Positions 11,705 to 23,039 of a stretch of DNA of 64,000 bases are shown piece after piece. Numbering within the stretch: the first letter of the stretch is position 1; every line of letters starts with the position of its first letter. Source of the stretch: Batillaria attramentaria (lineage: Eukaryota > Mollusca > Gastropoda > Batillariidae); NCBI GenBank assembly GCA_018292915.2, contig JACVVK020000163.1:1081001-1145000 (forward strand), in the 5' to 3' direction. Under the pieces are notes generated by a model. That model saw only the letters and a list, made by a program, of their open reading frames with translations, made no database searches and was not told where the DNA came from. The position numbers and the translations under genes were made by a program.

Positions 11705-12838
11705 CCGACCCTGAACCCGCTACAGCATATTTATCACATTGCCTCAGTTCCAAGCACTCCTACGCAACTGGATCACTGAAGCTGTAAATCACGCAGTCTC
11801 ACCATCATAAATAAAATATTACATAAAATAATAGCCTGTCGTGCAACGCAGACTCAGAAATGCAAAGAGTCTGGGTGGATATGCACTCGTGACAGAGCTG
11901 CAAATGCGACGGAGAAGATCAAAGAAGTTTACTCCAGATGTCACATTCATGTCATGTCATTTGTGACGCTACGCCACGAAATGAGTCGGAAGTTACATGC
12001 AGCTGAATAGTGCAACACCCGATTTTCCGACCGAGGTGGCTGTTTTGTTTCATGGGGTACGTCATTTTAACAGATCATAACTTCAAAAATGATTATCCGA
12101 TTTTAATCTGGTTTTCACCATTGGATTCAGCATTAAAAAACCTGTAAGATCATATCAAAACCTCAAAAACTTCAAAAAGTGACTTCAGACTCAAATCGTG
12201 GGGGGGCGTCACATTTTTCACCTTCGTGGGTCTGGAAAAGATTTGCAATTATGAAGACGTGTATCGGATGTCATAAAATCCCTTTTATGATACTCTTGGG
12301 GTTTTTTTTGGTTTTTTTTAGCAGTAGTTCGGCAGCGGAAATGGCGTCATTGCCACAGACATTGCCCAGTCATCAAGCTGAAATCAAATTTGAGCTCTCT
12401 GTGAACGTGCGCGTCTAGGGTGTAATCACATCAGTCTGCACGAAGGATCTAATTGCGCGACACAGGCCATTCGTATTCTTCAAACGTTATACTTCTTTCA
12501 CATTCAACACAGTTTCTCGAGATCGCTTCTCATGCAAATTGCATGTTCTAGTAAAAGGCCTCAAAAGCCTGTCACAGGAATTTCGTTAAGGTTAAGAGTC
12601 GAGGCGTCTAGACTTCTGCACGAGTCATTTCACTACACGGGGCACGCTAGACCAGTAGGCCAATGTATCTACTACCATCCTCACCGTCCTCTCAAGCAGC
12701 TTCCTGGCAATTCACTACTCTGCATACACGTATCTCGAGTACGGCATATGTGGACGTCCCCAGAGGGACGGGTCGGTTGGTAAATTGGGTTGCGGCTTTA
12801 TTCGGGCCACGCTGTTTGACTGAAAATCCTCTAGAAAA
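11705..12838. other. Stretch without recognised features
   Basis: Mixed-composition DNA with stop codons in all frames at short intervals and no repeat shared with the rest of the window. Confidence 0.4.
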
Positions 12839-12840
12839 AG

Positions 12841-13015
12841 TGGGAAGCCGGGGTGGTCGAATGGTAGATCGTTGGACTCTCAATGCTCGGGTCGTGAGTT
12901 CGTATCCCGGCTGGGGCCAAATATTTGTGCTGGCTTTTTCATCGTTGCCCCGTCTTTGATATCACCCGTATGTGGTGGAAAAGGGCGTTAAACCCCCAAA
13001 CACCCCCCTCTACCT
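12841..13015 (+). mobile_element. SINE-A copy, first of three adjacent
   Basis: Head (gccggggtggtcgaatgg) through the gacgttaaac-like end (gggcgttaaac). A partial TSD around ctagaaaaa is visible on both sides (about 12830 and 13020). Confidence 0.88.
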
Positions 13016-13072
13016 CCCTCCTAGAAAAAAAGAGGGTCGCATGGACTAGTAGCGGGAGTCATCTAGTGAAAG

Positions 13073-13242
13073 GGGGAGCCAGGGTGGCCGAATGGTAGAG
13101 CGCTGGACTTTCAATGCTCGGGTTGTGAGTTGGAATCCCGGCTGGGGCCAACTATTGTGCTGGCCTTTTTCTCGTTGCCACCGTCTTTGATATCACCCTT
13201 ACGTGTTGGAAAAGGACGTTAAACTTCTAAATACCCGCCCAC
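13073..13242 (+). mobile_element. SINE-A copy, second of three adjacent
   Basis: Full-length with several substitutions. The flanks read atctagtgaaagggg and atctggtgaaagggg, a TSD with one mismatch, so it inserted immediately upstream of the next SINE. Confidence 0.85.
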
Positions 13243-13256
13243 CCATCTGGTGAAAG

Positions 13257-13390
13257 GGGAGCCCGGAGAACCGAGCTGGTAGAGTTTCAATGCTTAGATC
13301 GTGAGTTCGAATCCCAACTGGGAGTCAAAGATTTGTGGTAGCTTCTTCCTCGTTGCCCCACCGTTGCTATCACCCTCACACATCTCGTAT
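13257..13390 (+). mobile_element. Degenerate SINE-A copy, third of three adjacent
   Basis: A diverged head (gagctggtagagtttcaatgc), a good B box (gagttcgaatccc), then a decayed body ending near the tatcaccc motif; the 3' end is lost. Probably the oldest of the three. Confidence 0.65.
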
Positions 13391-13604
13391 CGCGCATGAG
13401 TATCCCACGTTTTGGACCCTTTGTCGGTTTTGGCCCTGTATGCGAAAATCAGACAAGATCAACGGTTCCTTGACGGCTCATACTGCAGCAAACACGAGTA
13501 TAATCAAAATACAACACTCCCACTAAGCCAAATTTGAATTCATGCAGACATAATAAATTAATTCTGAATTTTTCATGAGGCCACTAGTGCACAATTCCAA
13601 ACTT

Positions 13605-14099
13605 TTTTTTTTTTTTGGCTGCCCCAACTCTTTGCCAGCTCCAGTGGTGTTCCTCCCAGGTCATGGGTGGAACCCACGGAGGACTCGGAAGCTGGGACAA
13701 TTTTTATTACGCTTGATGATGGAGATGAGGATGATGGTAAGATGATGCTATCGAGGTCCGTGTGGTTTGGGACTGCGGGAAAGGGCTGCATTCCACGCTT
13801 CCTGTCATAAATATCCCGGCATTAACCAGGCCCGGGAACTACGGCACCTGCAGTACCGGCCGTGTAATCATCCACATCATAAGACGTGTCATACTAAGGG
13901 AAGCACCCCCAGAGTCGCACGCCTGAAGTGGGTGAAACTCGGCTGTGTGGCAACAGCCTCCCCATCGGGCCCACAGCACAACCGCTCTGGATAGGAGCCG
14001 ACCTAGGTAAGAAAAATCCCGCTTGCCTCGGCTGGGACTCGAACCCGGGTCTCCCAGTCCATAATCCGAAGTGCTAACCACTACACTACGGGGGCCGGT
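13605..14099 (-). mobile_element. Full-length SINE-B (about 495 bp)
   Basis: Minus orientation: poly(A) tail (T run at 13603-13616), a long body, and a tRNA-like head with B box (gggttcgagtcccagc region near 14035-14055). Flanked by acaattccaaactt / acaatcccaaactt (13591-13604 and 14100-14113). The head resembles an Asp/Glu-type tRNA. Confidence 0.88.
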
Positions 14100-14612
14100 A
14101 CAATCCCAAACTTATTTGATAGAAATTGAGTTAAGGACGTTCAACCTGCAAACCAACAATCTATTTATTTCTGATGCAAAAGGACACCGCTAAGCCAAAT
14201 AGTTTCGTCTTCAGAGAGCTGGCAGAAATCATCGATTATTGTGCCACTGATCGCTTCGTGTCGGGTGCACTATTTGCTCGTTATATAACGACGTACGAAG
14301 CTGACAATATTATTCACCACTCATCGAGCCAAACCAGCTAATGCCGTTTCCTGATCGTTCGTCGTTTTCTGGTTGACAACACAGCTAGACAAGCTCGTGG
14401 CGCTCCCACCAATGTGTAACTGCCACTGCAAATTGAGAACGGTTGCATAATTCAAGCCTAGCCCATGTCTGCCGCTGCCTACAACAATTCACACTCATTA
14501 TTCGTGTTAGGAAAACAACCGGAATGGGATCATAACATGGTTCAGACGGAGTCCAAATGAGCCATGAGCTTTTCGAGAGGGCACTGGCCGCGTTACAGCC
14601 GACAAAACCAAC

Positions 14613-14736
14613 TTACTTACTTAGGCCCGTGGCTCCAAGTGGAGCATAGGCCATCGACAACCCTTCGCCATCGCACTCTGTTCTGGGCTATTCTTGCCAC
14701 TCCAGTCCATTTGGTCCCCTGCTTATATAGCTCTGG
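14613..14736 (-). mobile_element. 124-bp 5'-truncated stub of the RTE LINE
   Basis: Near-identical to the last 124 bases of the LINE at 29783, including the (TAAG)n tail and the codons for the C-terminal residues. It is bounded by a 10-bp TSD caaaaccaac at 14603-14612 and 14737-14746. Extreme 5' truncation is the normal product of incomplete target-primed reverse transcription. Confidence 0.85.
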
Positions 14737-14842
14737 CAAAACCAACACAAACTGGGAAATTATGTTTTTCGCTTTCGCCAAACAAATCAATAACCATTCT
14801 TTCGAAGATAAGAGACTTTGCTAGTTTTAGGCGAAGAGTGAG

Positions 14843-15105
14843 TGAGTTTTTAGGGCTTAAAGCAGCGCAAGCCACAAAGACTAATTCGCGGCTGAGTGTG
14901 CCTGCACTACATGAAAAAACCAAAATGTAACGTTGGACAAAGGATGCAAACTGGTCTACGGGGCAATATAAACCTAGGACATGCAGGAGACGCTGCACCT
15001 TCATGCTAATTTTTCGAACTCCCGGTTACAAAAAAGCGTAGAAAACAACTGACAATTACAACTAGATAAAACAAAGATAAATACTAAGCGCATATACAGC
15101 AAATT
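14843..15105 (+). repeat. Dispersed repeat G, long copy 1
   Basis: About 260 bp, starting gagtgagtttttagggctta and ending gataaatactaagcgcatata. It aligns throughout with 37611-37866. The start resembles 'gagtgag...acgccgc' repeats familiar from gastropod genomes. No ORF. Confidence 0.72.
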
Positions 15106-15437
15106 TTGCAACTTATCATCTCCTAGGCGCAATAGTAGTTTTAGGCGAACGCTCCACGGATTGATTACTAATATCTTTTTGTTGTCCTTCACTAAGCCGC
15201 GCATTTCAATAAACTGATGGATTTAACGGCAAATTCCATTTTCTCTGTTGTTTAAAATAGCATTGTTCTCGTTAGAGCCAACAGAGGACATTGCATCTTT
15301 GCTCCAAAACCGACATCACATTCACAGCCCGCAGGACGAACCAAATGTATAGGGAAGTTTAGTGGTGTATCATAAAAACTTGCACGACATTTCGACTGGC
15401 CAGTTTCACTTCTCCCGTTCGAGACTTTGCAAAAAGT

Positions 15438-15890
15438 GTGGTTTGAACTGGCTGTTCATGAAGTCACGTGAAAGAAAAAAAAAGCTATAAAAGTTGTCGG
15501 ACATAAGAATCCAGATTGCAGTCTGAAAGGCCTTTTTTTTCTTTTTTTTTTCTTTTTTTTTTTTTTTTGGGGGGGGGTCTTTTCTTTTTGTTCAGTCGTT
15601 CCTGTAAATTCAATATATGACAATCAACATGTTTTCATCTTTGTAGATTTTCTTTGTCGATATATGGATCGTACAGAGAACTGGCTGCTCGTGAAGTCGC
15701 AAGATATAAACATAAACTATAAAAGTATCTGGACGTAGGAATCCAGAATGCAGTCTGAAAGGCTGGTTTCGTCCGGTCTTTCGTGTAGACTTCATTTCCT
15801 TTTTGTTTTTATTACATGCCAAAATCAATATCTTCTCATTTTTGTAAGTTAGTTTTTCCTCAATGTATTGATCGTAGAGAGAGATAGAAG
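15438..15890 (+). repeat. Two-unit tandem duplication of about 240 bp
   Basis: Units at 15438-15678 and 15679-15890 share aactggctg(t/c)tc(a/g)tgaagtc, ccagattgcagtctgaaagg and a tgatcgta(c)agaga end. The first is lengthened by T-runs at 15532-15568. Confidence 0.7.
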
Positions 15891-16324
15891 ACTGCATGCA
15901 AGGCATATTTGCACCAGACCAGGCTTGCCACGCTTGTTTGGACTGGCTGTATTCAATCTCCGGTATCCAGGGGGAGACAAACACTGGGCCTCCCATCATG
16001 AACGGCTGGATCACATGCGTCTTTTGTTTGCTCCACAATCAAGCACTACGTAACCTTCTACTTCTAGCTTCGTTTTTTTGTTGTTGTTGTTGTTGGTTGT
16101 TTTTTTTTTTTTATCAGTCGGACGTTGTGTAAAGAGTATACAGCGTTCAGGGTGTGAAAACTGAATACAGAAGACACGATCAGATCGCATCCTGCAATAA
16201 TACAGAACATAAAGACTTTATGTTGAGTCAATGCTCGGGTGACAGTATTTTCATACTCGTTTGTGCGAGCTGTTTCAACACAAACATTGCGGCGCTGAAT
16301 TGCTTTCTGTGGTTTTGTGTATTG

Positions 16325-16680
16325 TCGTATTGCTTTGCTTTGCTTTGTCTGGCTTGGCTTTGGCTTGTTCTTTGCCTTGCTTTGGTGCTTTGCGTTGCTG
16401 CTATCTATGCTTTGCTTTATTTTGTTTTGCTTTGCCTTACATCGCCGCCTTTGCTATGCCTTGTTTCGCTCTGCCTTGCATCGGTTTCTTCGCTTTGTCT
16501 TGTTGTGCTTTGCCTTGCATCGCCTTCTTTGCTTTGCCTTGTTTTACTTTGCCTTGCATCGCCTTCTTTGGTTTACATTGTTTGGTTTGTTTTGCATCGC
16601 CTTCTTTGCTTTGCCTTGTTTTGCTTTGCCTTGCACCGCCTTCTTTGCTTTGCCGTGTCTCGCGTTGCTTCGTTATTCCC
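16325..16680 (+). repeat. 39-bp minisatellite (TTTGCTTTGCCTTG-rich)
   Basis: The motif ccttgcatcgccttctttgc recurs at 39-bp spacing (catcg at 16440, 16479, 16518, 16557, 16595, 16634). Because 39 is a multiple of three the repeat stays open in several frames, giving repeats such as CFALHRLLCFALF. I treat these ORFs as by-products. Confidence 0.85.
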
Positions 16681-16689
16681 GTACGCGTA

Positions 16690-17720
16690 ATTATGTGCAT
16701 TCGGAAATTAGTTTTGCTTTTGGCGGACTGGTTTTTCTTTCCTTCTTTTCGTTGTTCTGCTTGTTTTTAAGCTACTCCCCTCGTGTGGTGGCGGGTGTGT
16801 GTAATGAGCAGGGCTGCCGGTTCAAAATCTCAGCGGGAATCCAAATTACCTCTTTCGATTACTCTCTGAAAAGTACAGAAAACCTGAAGTGAGTCACACG
16901 CTTCGATACTTGCAGAAAAAGCTTCTCCCTCCGGCCCCCTGGCCTGTCTTTTGCAGAGCTCTTAATGCACGCGCGATGTGCCCAGGGCGCCTCCTCATCC
17001 TATTACCTCGAATCTCGCCCGATGTTCCTGTCTCCAGTGTCAGAACTCGATCACTCTCGCCTTCAGCACTCCAGCCCTCTTTTTGACGATTCAGCAGTGA
17101 AAAGAAGGAAAAAGATTATGAGAGCAAGGGGATACTTCAGCCGTGTTTATTTCCAAAGGCAACAGATGTGTCCAGAGGTTGTGAAAGAGCTGCTGCAATT
17201 TTATAAACAGTTTTCTTGAAAAACACCCTGTGAAGAAAACTGGAGAGGTAGATCTGTCAGATGATGAGAGCAAGTTCCACACAGACGACCAAAAGGTCGC
17301 CATTCCAAGGCTTCAGTTCTAAAGAACATTCTTTCTCAATTGAAAAAAAAGCTTGACATTCACTCCGACAGGCCGTGTGTGCGTAGCTGTCACTTTTCAC
17401 TCTCATCAGAACTGCATCTAAAGCCCGCTGGTATCGATGTGGATATGTTCAAACATATACGACCCCCTGGAGCGTGTTTTGCCATTAGCGTCCGCGCAAC
17501 TTACGAAAATAGCGTGAGTCGCACTGACAACCTTGAGGCGCAGAACCTGATCTTATTTTTGTCTGGACTGCAAAAAAGATGGCAAGGAAATGTGAAGATA
17601 AATATGGAGCTAGCAGTGAGGATCCCGTTACATTTTCTGGTGATTTGTCTGCAATACTCGTACACGCTGTCTATAGTCTCACCATGCGCGAACACTCATG
17701 AACCCTAAACTCCCAATACT
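16690..17720. other. Stretch with short open frames, no assignment
   Basis: Plus-strand frames near 17090-17220 and 17340-17708 are open for 60-120 codons. They could be a decayed transposon ORF, but I cannot match a family. Confidence 0.3.
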
Positions 17721-17736
17721 AAGGACACAGATTGAG

Positions 17737-17908
17737 TGGGTGGGTGGGTGTTTGGGGGTTTAACGTCCTTTTCCACCACATACGGGTGATATCAAAGACG
17801 GGGCAACGATGAAAAAGCCAGCACAAATATTTGGCCCCAGCCGGGATCGAACTCACGACCCGAGCATTAGAAGTTCAACGCTCTACCATTCGACCACCCC
17901 GGCTCCCC
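17737..17908 (-). mobile_element. SINE-A copy
   Basis: Full-length, minus orientation, with perfect 13-bp TSD gacacagattgag at 17724-17736 and 17909-17921. Confidence 0.93.
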
Positions 17909-17919
17909 GACACAGATTG

Positions 17920-18120
17920 AGCGTGGGGGTCATGTGCAGTGTTTATTTGAAGAACCCCGTTTTTCCAGTGTGCTAGTTTGTAGTGATTTTTGTTGTCATG
18001 GAAAAGCGTGATTCTCGTGATTTAAAAAAAAAAATTGTAGGGCAAGGTGCATGCCAGGGGGGCAGTAACAAGAGGCAAGCTGCCAGTGAAGCTGGGACTT
18101 TTTGCACAAAAGAGAGGAAA
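17920..18120 (+). repeat. Dispersed repeat K, copy 1
   Basis: About 200 bp alignable with 62610-62800 (agtgtgctagttt, ttgtcatgg, gggcaaggtgcatg, aggcaagctg, gaagctgggacttttt). Could be a shared transposon exon or intron fragment. No family recognised. Confidence 0.55.
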
Positions 18121-18195
18121 AGGTGATGAAAAGTTTTCCACAACAGTGTTGTATTCCAGACAAGCGTATTGAGACTTTAAGAAAACTGTGTAAGA

Positions 18196-18700
18196 ACCAG
18201 CCCCCGTAGTGTAGTGGTTAGCACTTCGGACTATGGGCCGGGAGACCCGGGTTCGAGTCCCAGCCGAGACAAGCGGGATTTTTCCTACCTAGGTCGGCTC
18301 CTACCCAAAGCGGGTGTGCTATGGGCCCAGTCAGTGGGGAGGCTGTTGCCACAAAGCCGAGCTTCACCCACTTCACGGGTGTGACTTTGGGGGTGCTTCC
18401 CTTGGTATGACACGTCTTATGATGTAGATGATTACACAGCCGGCACCGCAGGTGCCGTAGTTCCCGGGCCTGGTTAATGCCGGGATATTTATGACAGGAA
18501 GCGTGGAATGCAGCCCTTTCCCGCAGTCCCAAACCGCACGGACCTCCATAGCATCATCTTACTATCATCCTCATCTCCATCATCATGCATAATAAAAATT
18601 GTCCCAGCTTCCGAGTCCTCCGTGGATTTCACCAGTTACCAGGGAGGAACACCACTGGAACCAGCAAAGAGTTGGGGCAGCAAAAAAAAAAAAAAAAAAA
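18196..18700 (+). mobile_element. Full-length SINE-B (about 505 bp)
   Basis: Head cccccgtagtgtagtggtta, B box gggttcgagtccc, a roughly 430-bp body closely matching the 13.6-kb copy, and poly(A). TSD tgtgtaaga at 18187-18195 and 18701-18709. Confidence 0.9.
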
Positions 18701-19036
18701 TGTGTAAGAGCGCTGACTGCGAACGTCTATTGGTACTGGCACAAAAAGCCGGCGAAAGTCAACAAACGTTTTACCCAATGAAAGCCACTTCACACGTACC
18801 GACTGTACGCACCATCCCATTGTCAGTCCTTACTTGCCACTAAAGTCGGCCTATCTTGTGAAGACTGCGTGCCATTCATCTAGCCGTGAGCAATGATCCT
18901 TGTCGGCTCTGCCCCTGTTCTGTTTTGTGTGCTTGTCGAAACGCAATCACATCGGGACCGGCGTGTGTTTTTATGGTCTTTTGGCGTCAGTATTTCCGTC
19001 TGCCTGACCCAGTTCAAACCGCGAGTGAAAGCCTCG

Positions 19037-19535
19037 TTCTACGGTTGTTTGCCATACAGAAGGATGTTTCAGTTGCCATTTCGGCCGTTTTCCTGACTTT
19101 GTGGCTTCTAATATTAGAGAAATACGATTTTCTTTCAGGCTACGGTGAAAACTGCCGCTTTTGAAGTTCTACGGCCGTTTGCCAGACAGAAAGATGTTTC
19201 AGTTGCCATTGCGGCGGTTTTCGTTACTTTGTCGCTTCTAATAATACAGAAATACGATTTTCTTTCAGCCTACGGTGAAAACTGCCGCTTTTGAAGTTCT
19301 ACGGCCGTTTGCCAGACAGAAGGATGTTTCAGTTGCCATTTCGGCCGTTTTCCTGACTTTGTGGCTTCTAATATTAGAGAAATACGATTTTCTTTCAGGC
19401 TACGGTGAAAACTGCCGCTTTCGGAGTTCTACGGCCGTTTGCCAGACAGAAAGATGTTTCAGTTGCCATTGCGGCGGTTTTCGTTACTTTGTGACTTCTA
19501 ATATTAGAGAAATACGACTTTCTTTCTACGGTCCA
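19037..19535 (+). repeat. 130-bp tandem array with A-B-A-B order
   Basis: Four units starting ttctacgg at 19037, 19167, 19297 and 19427, exactly 130 bp apart; the last is partial. Units 1 and 3 share aggatg, tcggccg and cctgac; units 2 and 4 share aaagatg, gcggcgg and cgttac. Confidence 0.9.
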
Positions 19536-19639
19536 TCCATGAACAGACTGTGACTAGACAAAGCTTGTAAAGACAGCCGCTAATCAGCAAGGTCTAGCTG
19601 GTCCTCAGTCCGCAACCAAATAAAGTCGTCTCCTCTCCT

Positions 19640-19955
19640 TGGGGTGAGCGGTGGTCTAATAGATAGCGCGTCGGACTTAGCCGCTGCGCTACTAAACGGC
19701 CGTCACCAATGTTATGGCAATGAAGCGTGGGTTCGAGACCAGGTCGAGCTTGTGATCTGTGACACTGGTTTCTCCTGGCTGCCGGGCTGCTCATCGAGGG
19801 TTTCCCTCCGGGTTAGCCGGCTTTCCTTCCCCAGTAAAACTGTAAAAAATACAGGATAGGTATTGGGTGGCGCTGCACCGCGGCGACGCGCTTCCCGCGG
19901 GGGAAGCAGCCCGAATTTCCCGAAAGGGAGAATAAAGTAGTAATAAAAAAAATAC
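19640..19955 (+). mobile_element. SINE-D copy
   Basis: tRNA-like head (gcggtggtctaatagatagc; gtgggttcgagacc), a body (ggctgccgggctgctcatcg) and a 3' end with a ttcccgaaagggaga hairpin followed by aataaagtagtaa. Complete. Confidence 0.85.
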
Positions 19956-19959
19956 GCGG

Positions 19960-20312
19960 TACTCTTCTAGAACAATATATGCTATGCCGGCCAGAATCAC
20001 CACAATGGTCTCAGATGCTATATACTGTGACCTACGTGACTGATACAGATACACAGACTCAGCGCATTCGTTGAAAAAGTTGTCCACACGCTCTTGTATG
20101 CCTGTCCCACGCATTAAGACTTGAACTAAACTGACGTTGATTGCTGTGCCCGGGAAGCGCGTCTCTGACAAATGCGTTTCAGAATTGATCCGGTCCACAA
20201 TTAGTACGTTTACATCCGACAGCCGGAAATAGCTGCGCTCAATAAAAGAGTAGCGACAGTTGACGTAGCAGCTCCACAAGCGGTGACGACGTAAACAAGG
20301 AAATACCAGCAA
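19960..20312 (-). other. Non-repeat open frame, about 115 codons, status unknown
   Basis: A minus-strand frame from Met20312 runs through about 115 codons of non-repetitive sequence before entering SINE-D at 19955. It includes a hydrophobic stretch (ETIVVILAGIAYIVLEEY). Codon content is unremarkable and no family is recognised. No splice site was chosen. It may be chance or an exon fragment whose end was captured by the SINE. Confidence 0.25.
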
Positions 20313-20419
20313 GTGATTAGAGCGTAGGAAAACATTTAAACTTCGTTTTAAATTTTCCTGGTGCTACATAACCTTAACCCCTAAAAGTACAAAATAAAAT
20401 TAAATTGAAAATAAAACAC

Positions 20420-21258
20420 ACTTCCAGAAGAATCGCTTGAATCTGAACGTCCGTGGACTCCCACCTACCATCCCCACTCCCAAAACAAAACAAAAAATCT
20501 CACCGCACCTCAAAAAGAATGGCTTCAACGTCCGTGGAATCGCACCACCCAACCCCTCTCCCAAAACAAAACAAAATCTTATTGCACCTAAAGAGAAATC
20601 GCTTGAATGTCCCTGGACTCCCACCTCCCAACACCACTCCCGAAACAAAACAAAATCTCACCGCACCTCCAGAAGAATGGCTTGTGCATCCCTGGACTCC
20701 CACCTCCCAACCCCTCTCCCCAAACAAAATAAAATCTTACCACACCTCAAGAAGAATGGCTTGAGCGTCCGTGAACTCCCACCTCCCAACCCCTCTCCCC
20801 AAACAAAATAAAATTTTACCGCACCTCACAAAGATTCGCTTGAAGTTGAACGTCCCTGGACTCCCACCTCCCAACCCCACTCCCAAAACAAAACAGACTC
20901 TCACCGCACCTCCAGAAGAATCGTTTGAATGTCCCTGGACTCCCACCTCCCAAACCCTCTCCTCAAACAAAACAAAATCTTTCCGCAACTCAAGAAGAAT
21001 GGCTTGAGCGTCCGTGGACTCCCACCTCCTAGCCCCTCTCCCCAAACAAAACAAAATCTTACCGCACCTCCAGAGGAATGGCTTGTGCGTCCCTGGACTC
21101 CCACCTCCTAGCCCCTCTCCCCAAACAAAACAAAATCTTACCGCACCTCCAGAGGAATGGCTTGTGCGTCCCTGGACTCCCACCTCCTAGCCCCTCTCCC
21201 CAAACAAAACAAAATCTTACCGCACCTCCAGAGGAATGGCTTGTGCGTCCCTGGACGC
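20420..21258 (+). repeat. 79-bp tandem array, about 11 units
   Basis: Units of about 79 bp (gaatggcttgtgcgtccctg, gactcccacctcc, ctctccccaaacaaaacaaa, atcttaccgcacctccaga). The last three are nearly identical and spaced exactly 79 bp; units 1 and 6 carry about 6 extra bases. Since 79 is not a multiple of three, the long ORFs across the array shift frame each unit and are not evidence of a gene. Confidence 0.9.
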
Positions 21259-21264
21259 TCCTGT

Positions 21265-22600
21265 TTCTCTTATTTGCTCTGGAGCAGGAGTCCCCCACTG
21301 GCAAGAGAACCCTTATTACGCTGCCCGTGGACGGTCGCCGCTTGAAGGGATGCGCGATGTGGCAACTGTTTCCGAACAAGCATAGCTAGTGAAGTCCGTC
21401 CCAGCGTTACTGACGACAACCTGCCACCGGAGCCCGAGGTGCCACTGAATTCGAAGCCATTTAAGAAACGGTCGTTTAAAGTGTTGAGCTGTAATTTCCG
21501 GCACAGGAATCGACACCGTTGCGATCATGCTATTCCTGAATCAACTCTTTAGTAAGCGGGAAGCCAATGGTCACATTTTTCAAGGTCACAGTCCAGTAAA
21601 TCGGTCAGTTCCACAAACCCCTGCATCAGTTCTTCAATTTTCTTGCACATGCACAAAGCTCTACTTTGCATTCAAGACTGCTTGCTGCTGTGTGCCACCA
21701 AAGGAACGTTAGAATTGTCCACTCAGATATATGCAATCAACACATAATCATGTGGCAGATAACAGGTCATAAAAGAAGTCATGGGGTATTTTATAGCCCG
21801 TTCCGCGGAGGTTTACTTCCTTCCCCCCGTAGCAAGTAGCTAGAGTGCCATGTAATTATTGACAATGAACAAAGGGCGTTGATCAAGACGAAACTAAACA
21901 CAGCAACCGAGCCAGCGTTAAAAACAGTTCGTCTGTGCTGGCTGTCCACCTGACCAAGTTACGACAGTAAAAACCATGTGAAGTTTCCTTCTCTGCACGC
22001 GAGAGGTCCATTAATGAGATCGACACGGGTTCAAAAGACGAGGCAAACAAGTCGCCACAGCGTATTCTACATCCTGCCATCATTTCATCACATGTTCAGT
22101 TGTCAGACTGAGTGTTCACACAGGGTAATGGCCCGCTTCCCCACACACAACTTGACACACAAACACAACCAGCCCAAATGAAGTTGCCCCATCTTCTCTA
22201 CTGAGAGGCGCGATCCGTGAATGACCGAGAAAGCACACATCATCGGCCGCCAGTGCACGTCCCTTTTTGTCTTCTGCCTATGGGAAAATCAATATCAGAC
22301 CTCCACCCGTTGGATATACTCCGCAACCAGCCAATCGCGAACGCGATATCGAGAACTAGTGAGAAGCTGAACCTCTGATCGGAAAGGTTCGCGGCCAGCG
22401 GGCTCTGACGAGTTTTAAGGCTCTGCCGCACGCAAGCTTAACTTTCGGCCGATGTGTCAAGCTGTTGTAATTCAGACAAGAAAAAAACGCAATAATGATA
22501 TCAATACAAGCTGTTTATAGTGTCATGTGCATAGACAAGCGCCAAGATAAATAAGAAAAATTTTATTGTAAGGCATAATGAATGAAAGCGAAAGCTACTG
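21265..22600. other. Stretch without recognised features
   Basis: No ORF above about 70 codons, no shared repeat. The 79-bp array ends abruptly at its left edge. Confidence 0.4.
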
Positions 22601-22624
22601 AGATGAGCCTATGTTGGGACTATG

Positions 22625-22625
<1 letters not shown>

Positions 22626-22688
<63 letters not shown>
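22626..22688. repeat. (GT)n joined to a SINE-A-like tail piece
   Basis: About 31 GT units followed by cctttttcaccacgtaaggg, which matches the 3' end of SINE-A (minus), suggesting a SINE tail as the origin. Confidence 0.8.
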
Positions 22689-22690
<2 letters not shown>

Positions 22691-22717
22691 TTTTTCACCA
22701 CGTAAGGGTGATAGGGG

Positions 22718-22723
<6 letters not shown>

Positions 22724-22765
<42 letters not shown>

Positions 22766-22860
22766 GATGATGATGATGATGATGATGAAACGTTTTTTTT
22801 ATTCAGGATAGAGCATTTAGGCATTGCTGCCTGTCTTACATGCTGTCCTGTTATTCTACA
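22724..22860 (-). repeat. LINE-like tail with (ATC)n and (CT)n microsatellites
   Basis: On the minus strand: aggacagcatgtaagacagg, cagcaatgcctaaatgctc, AATAAA, then (ATC)n and (CT)n. A matching copy lies at 60209-60292 in plus orientation. Confidence 0.6.
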
Positions 22861-23039
22861 TTAAAGGGTATTGAAAAAAGACAACATCAAAACAAAGGGG
22901 GGGGGGAGATAATAAAAAAGACAACACAAGTATTAACTATCTAAAGGAAATGAAGGAGAGAAAAGTACACATGATAAACAAATGAAAACATACGTGGCAT
23001 GTGCCGATGACATTGGCTGTATGCCAAGTAAGAACTTCA

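Noticed and set aside
16154..16892. Cys/Leu/Phe-rich ORFs of 140-190 codons
   Set aside because: Explained by the 39-bp minisatellite; open in several frames at once with no codon bias.
20437..21183. Proline/Lys- or Gly/Phe-rich ORFs on both strands
   Set aside because: They come from the 79-bp tandem array; the period is not a multiple of three and frames rotate, so no protein is selected.
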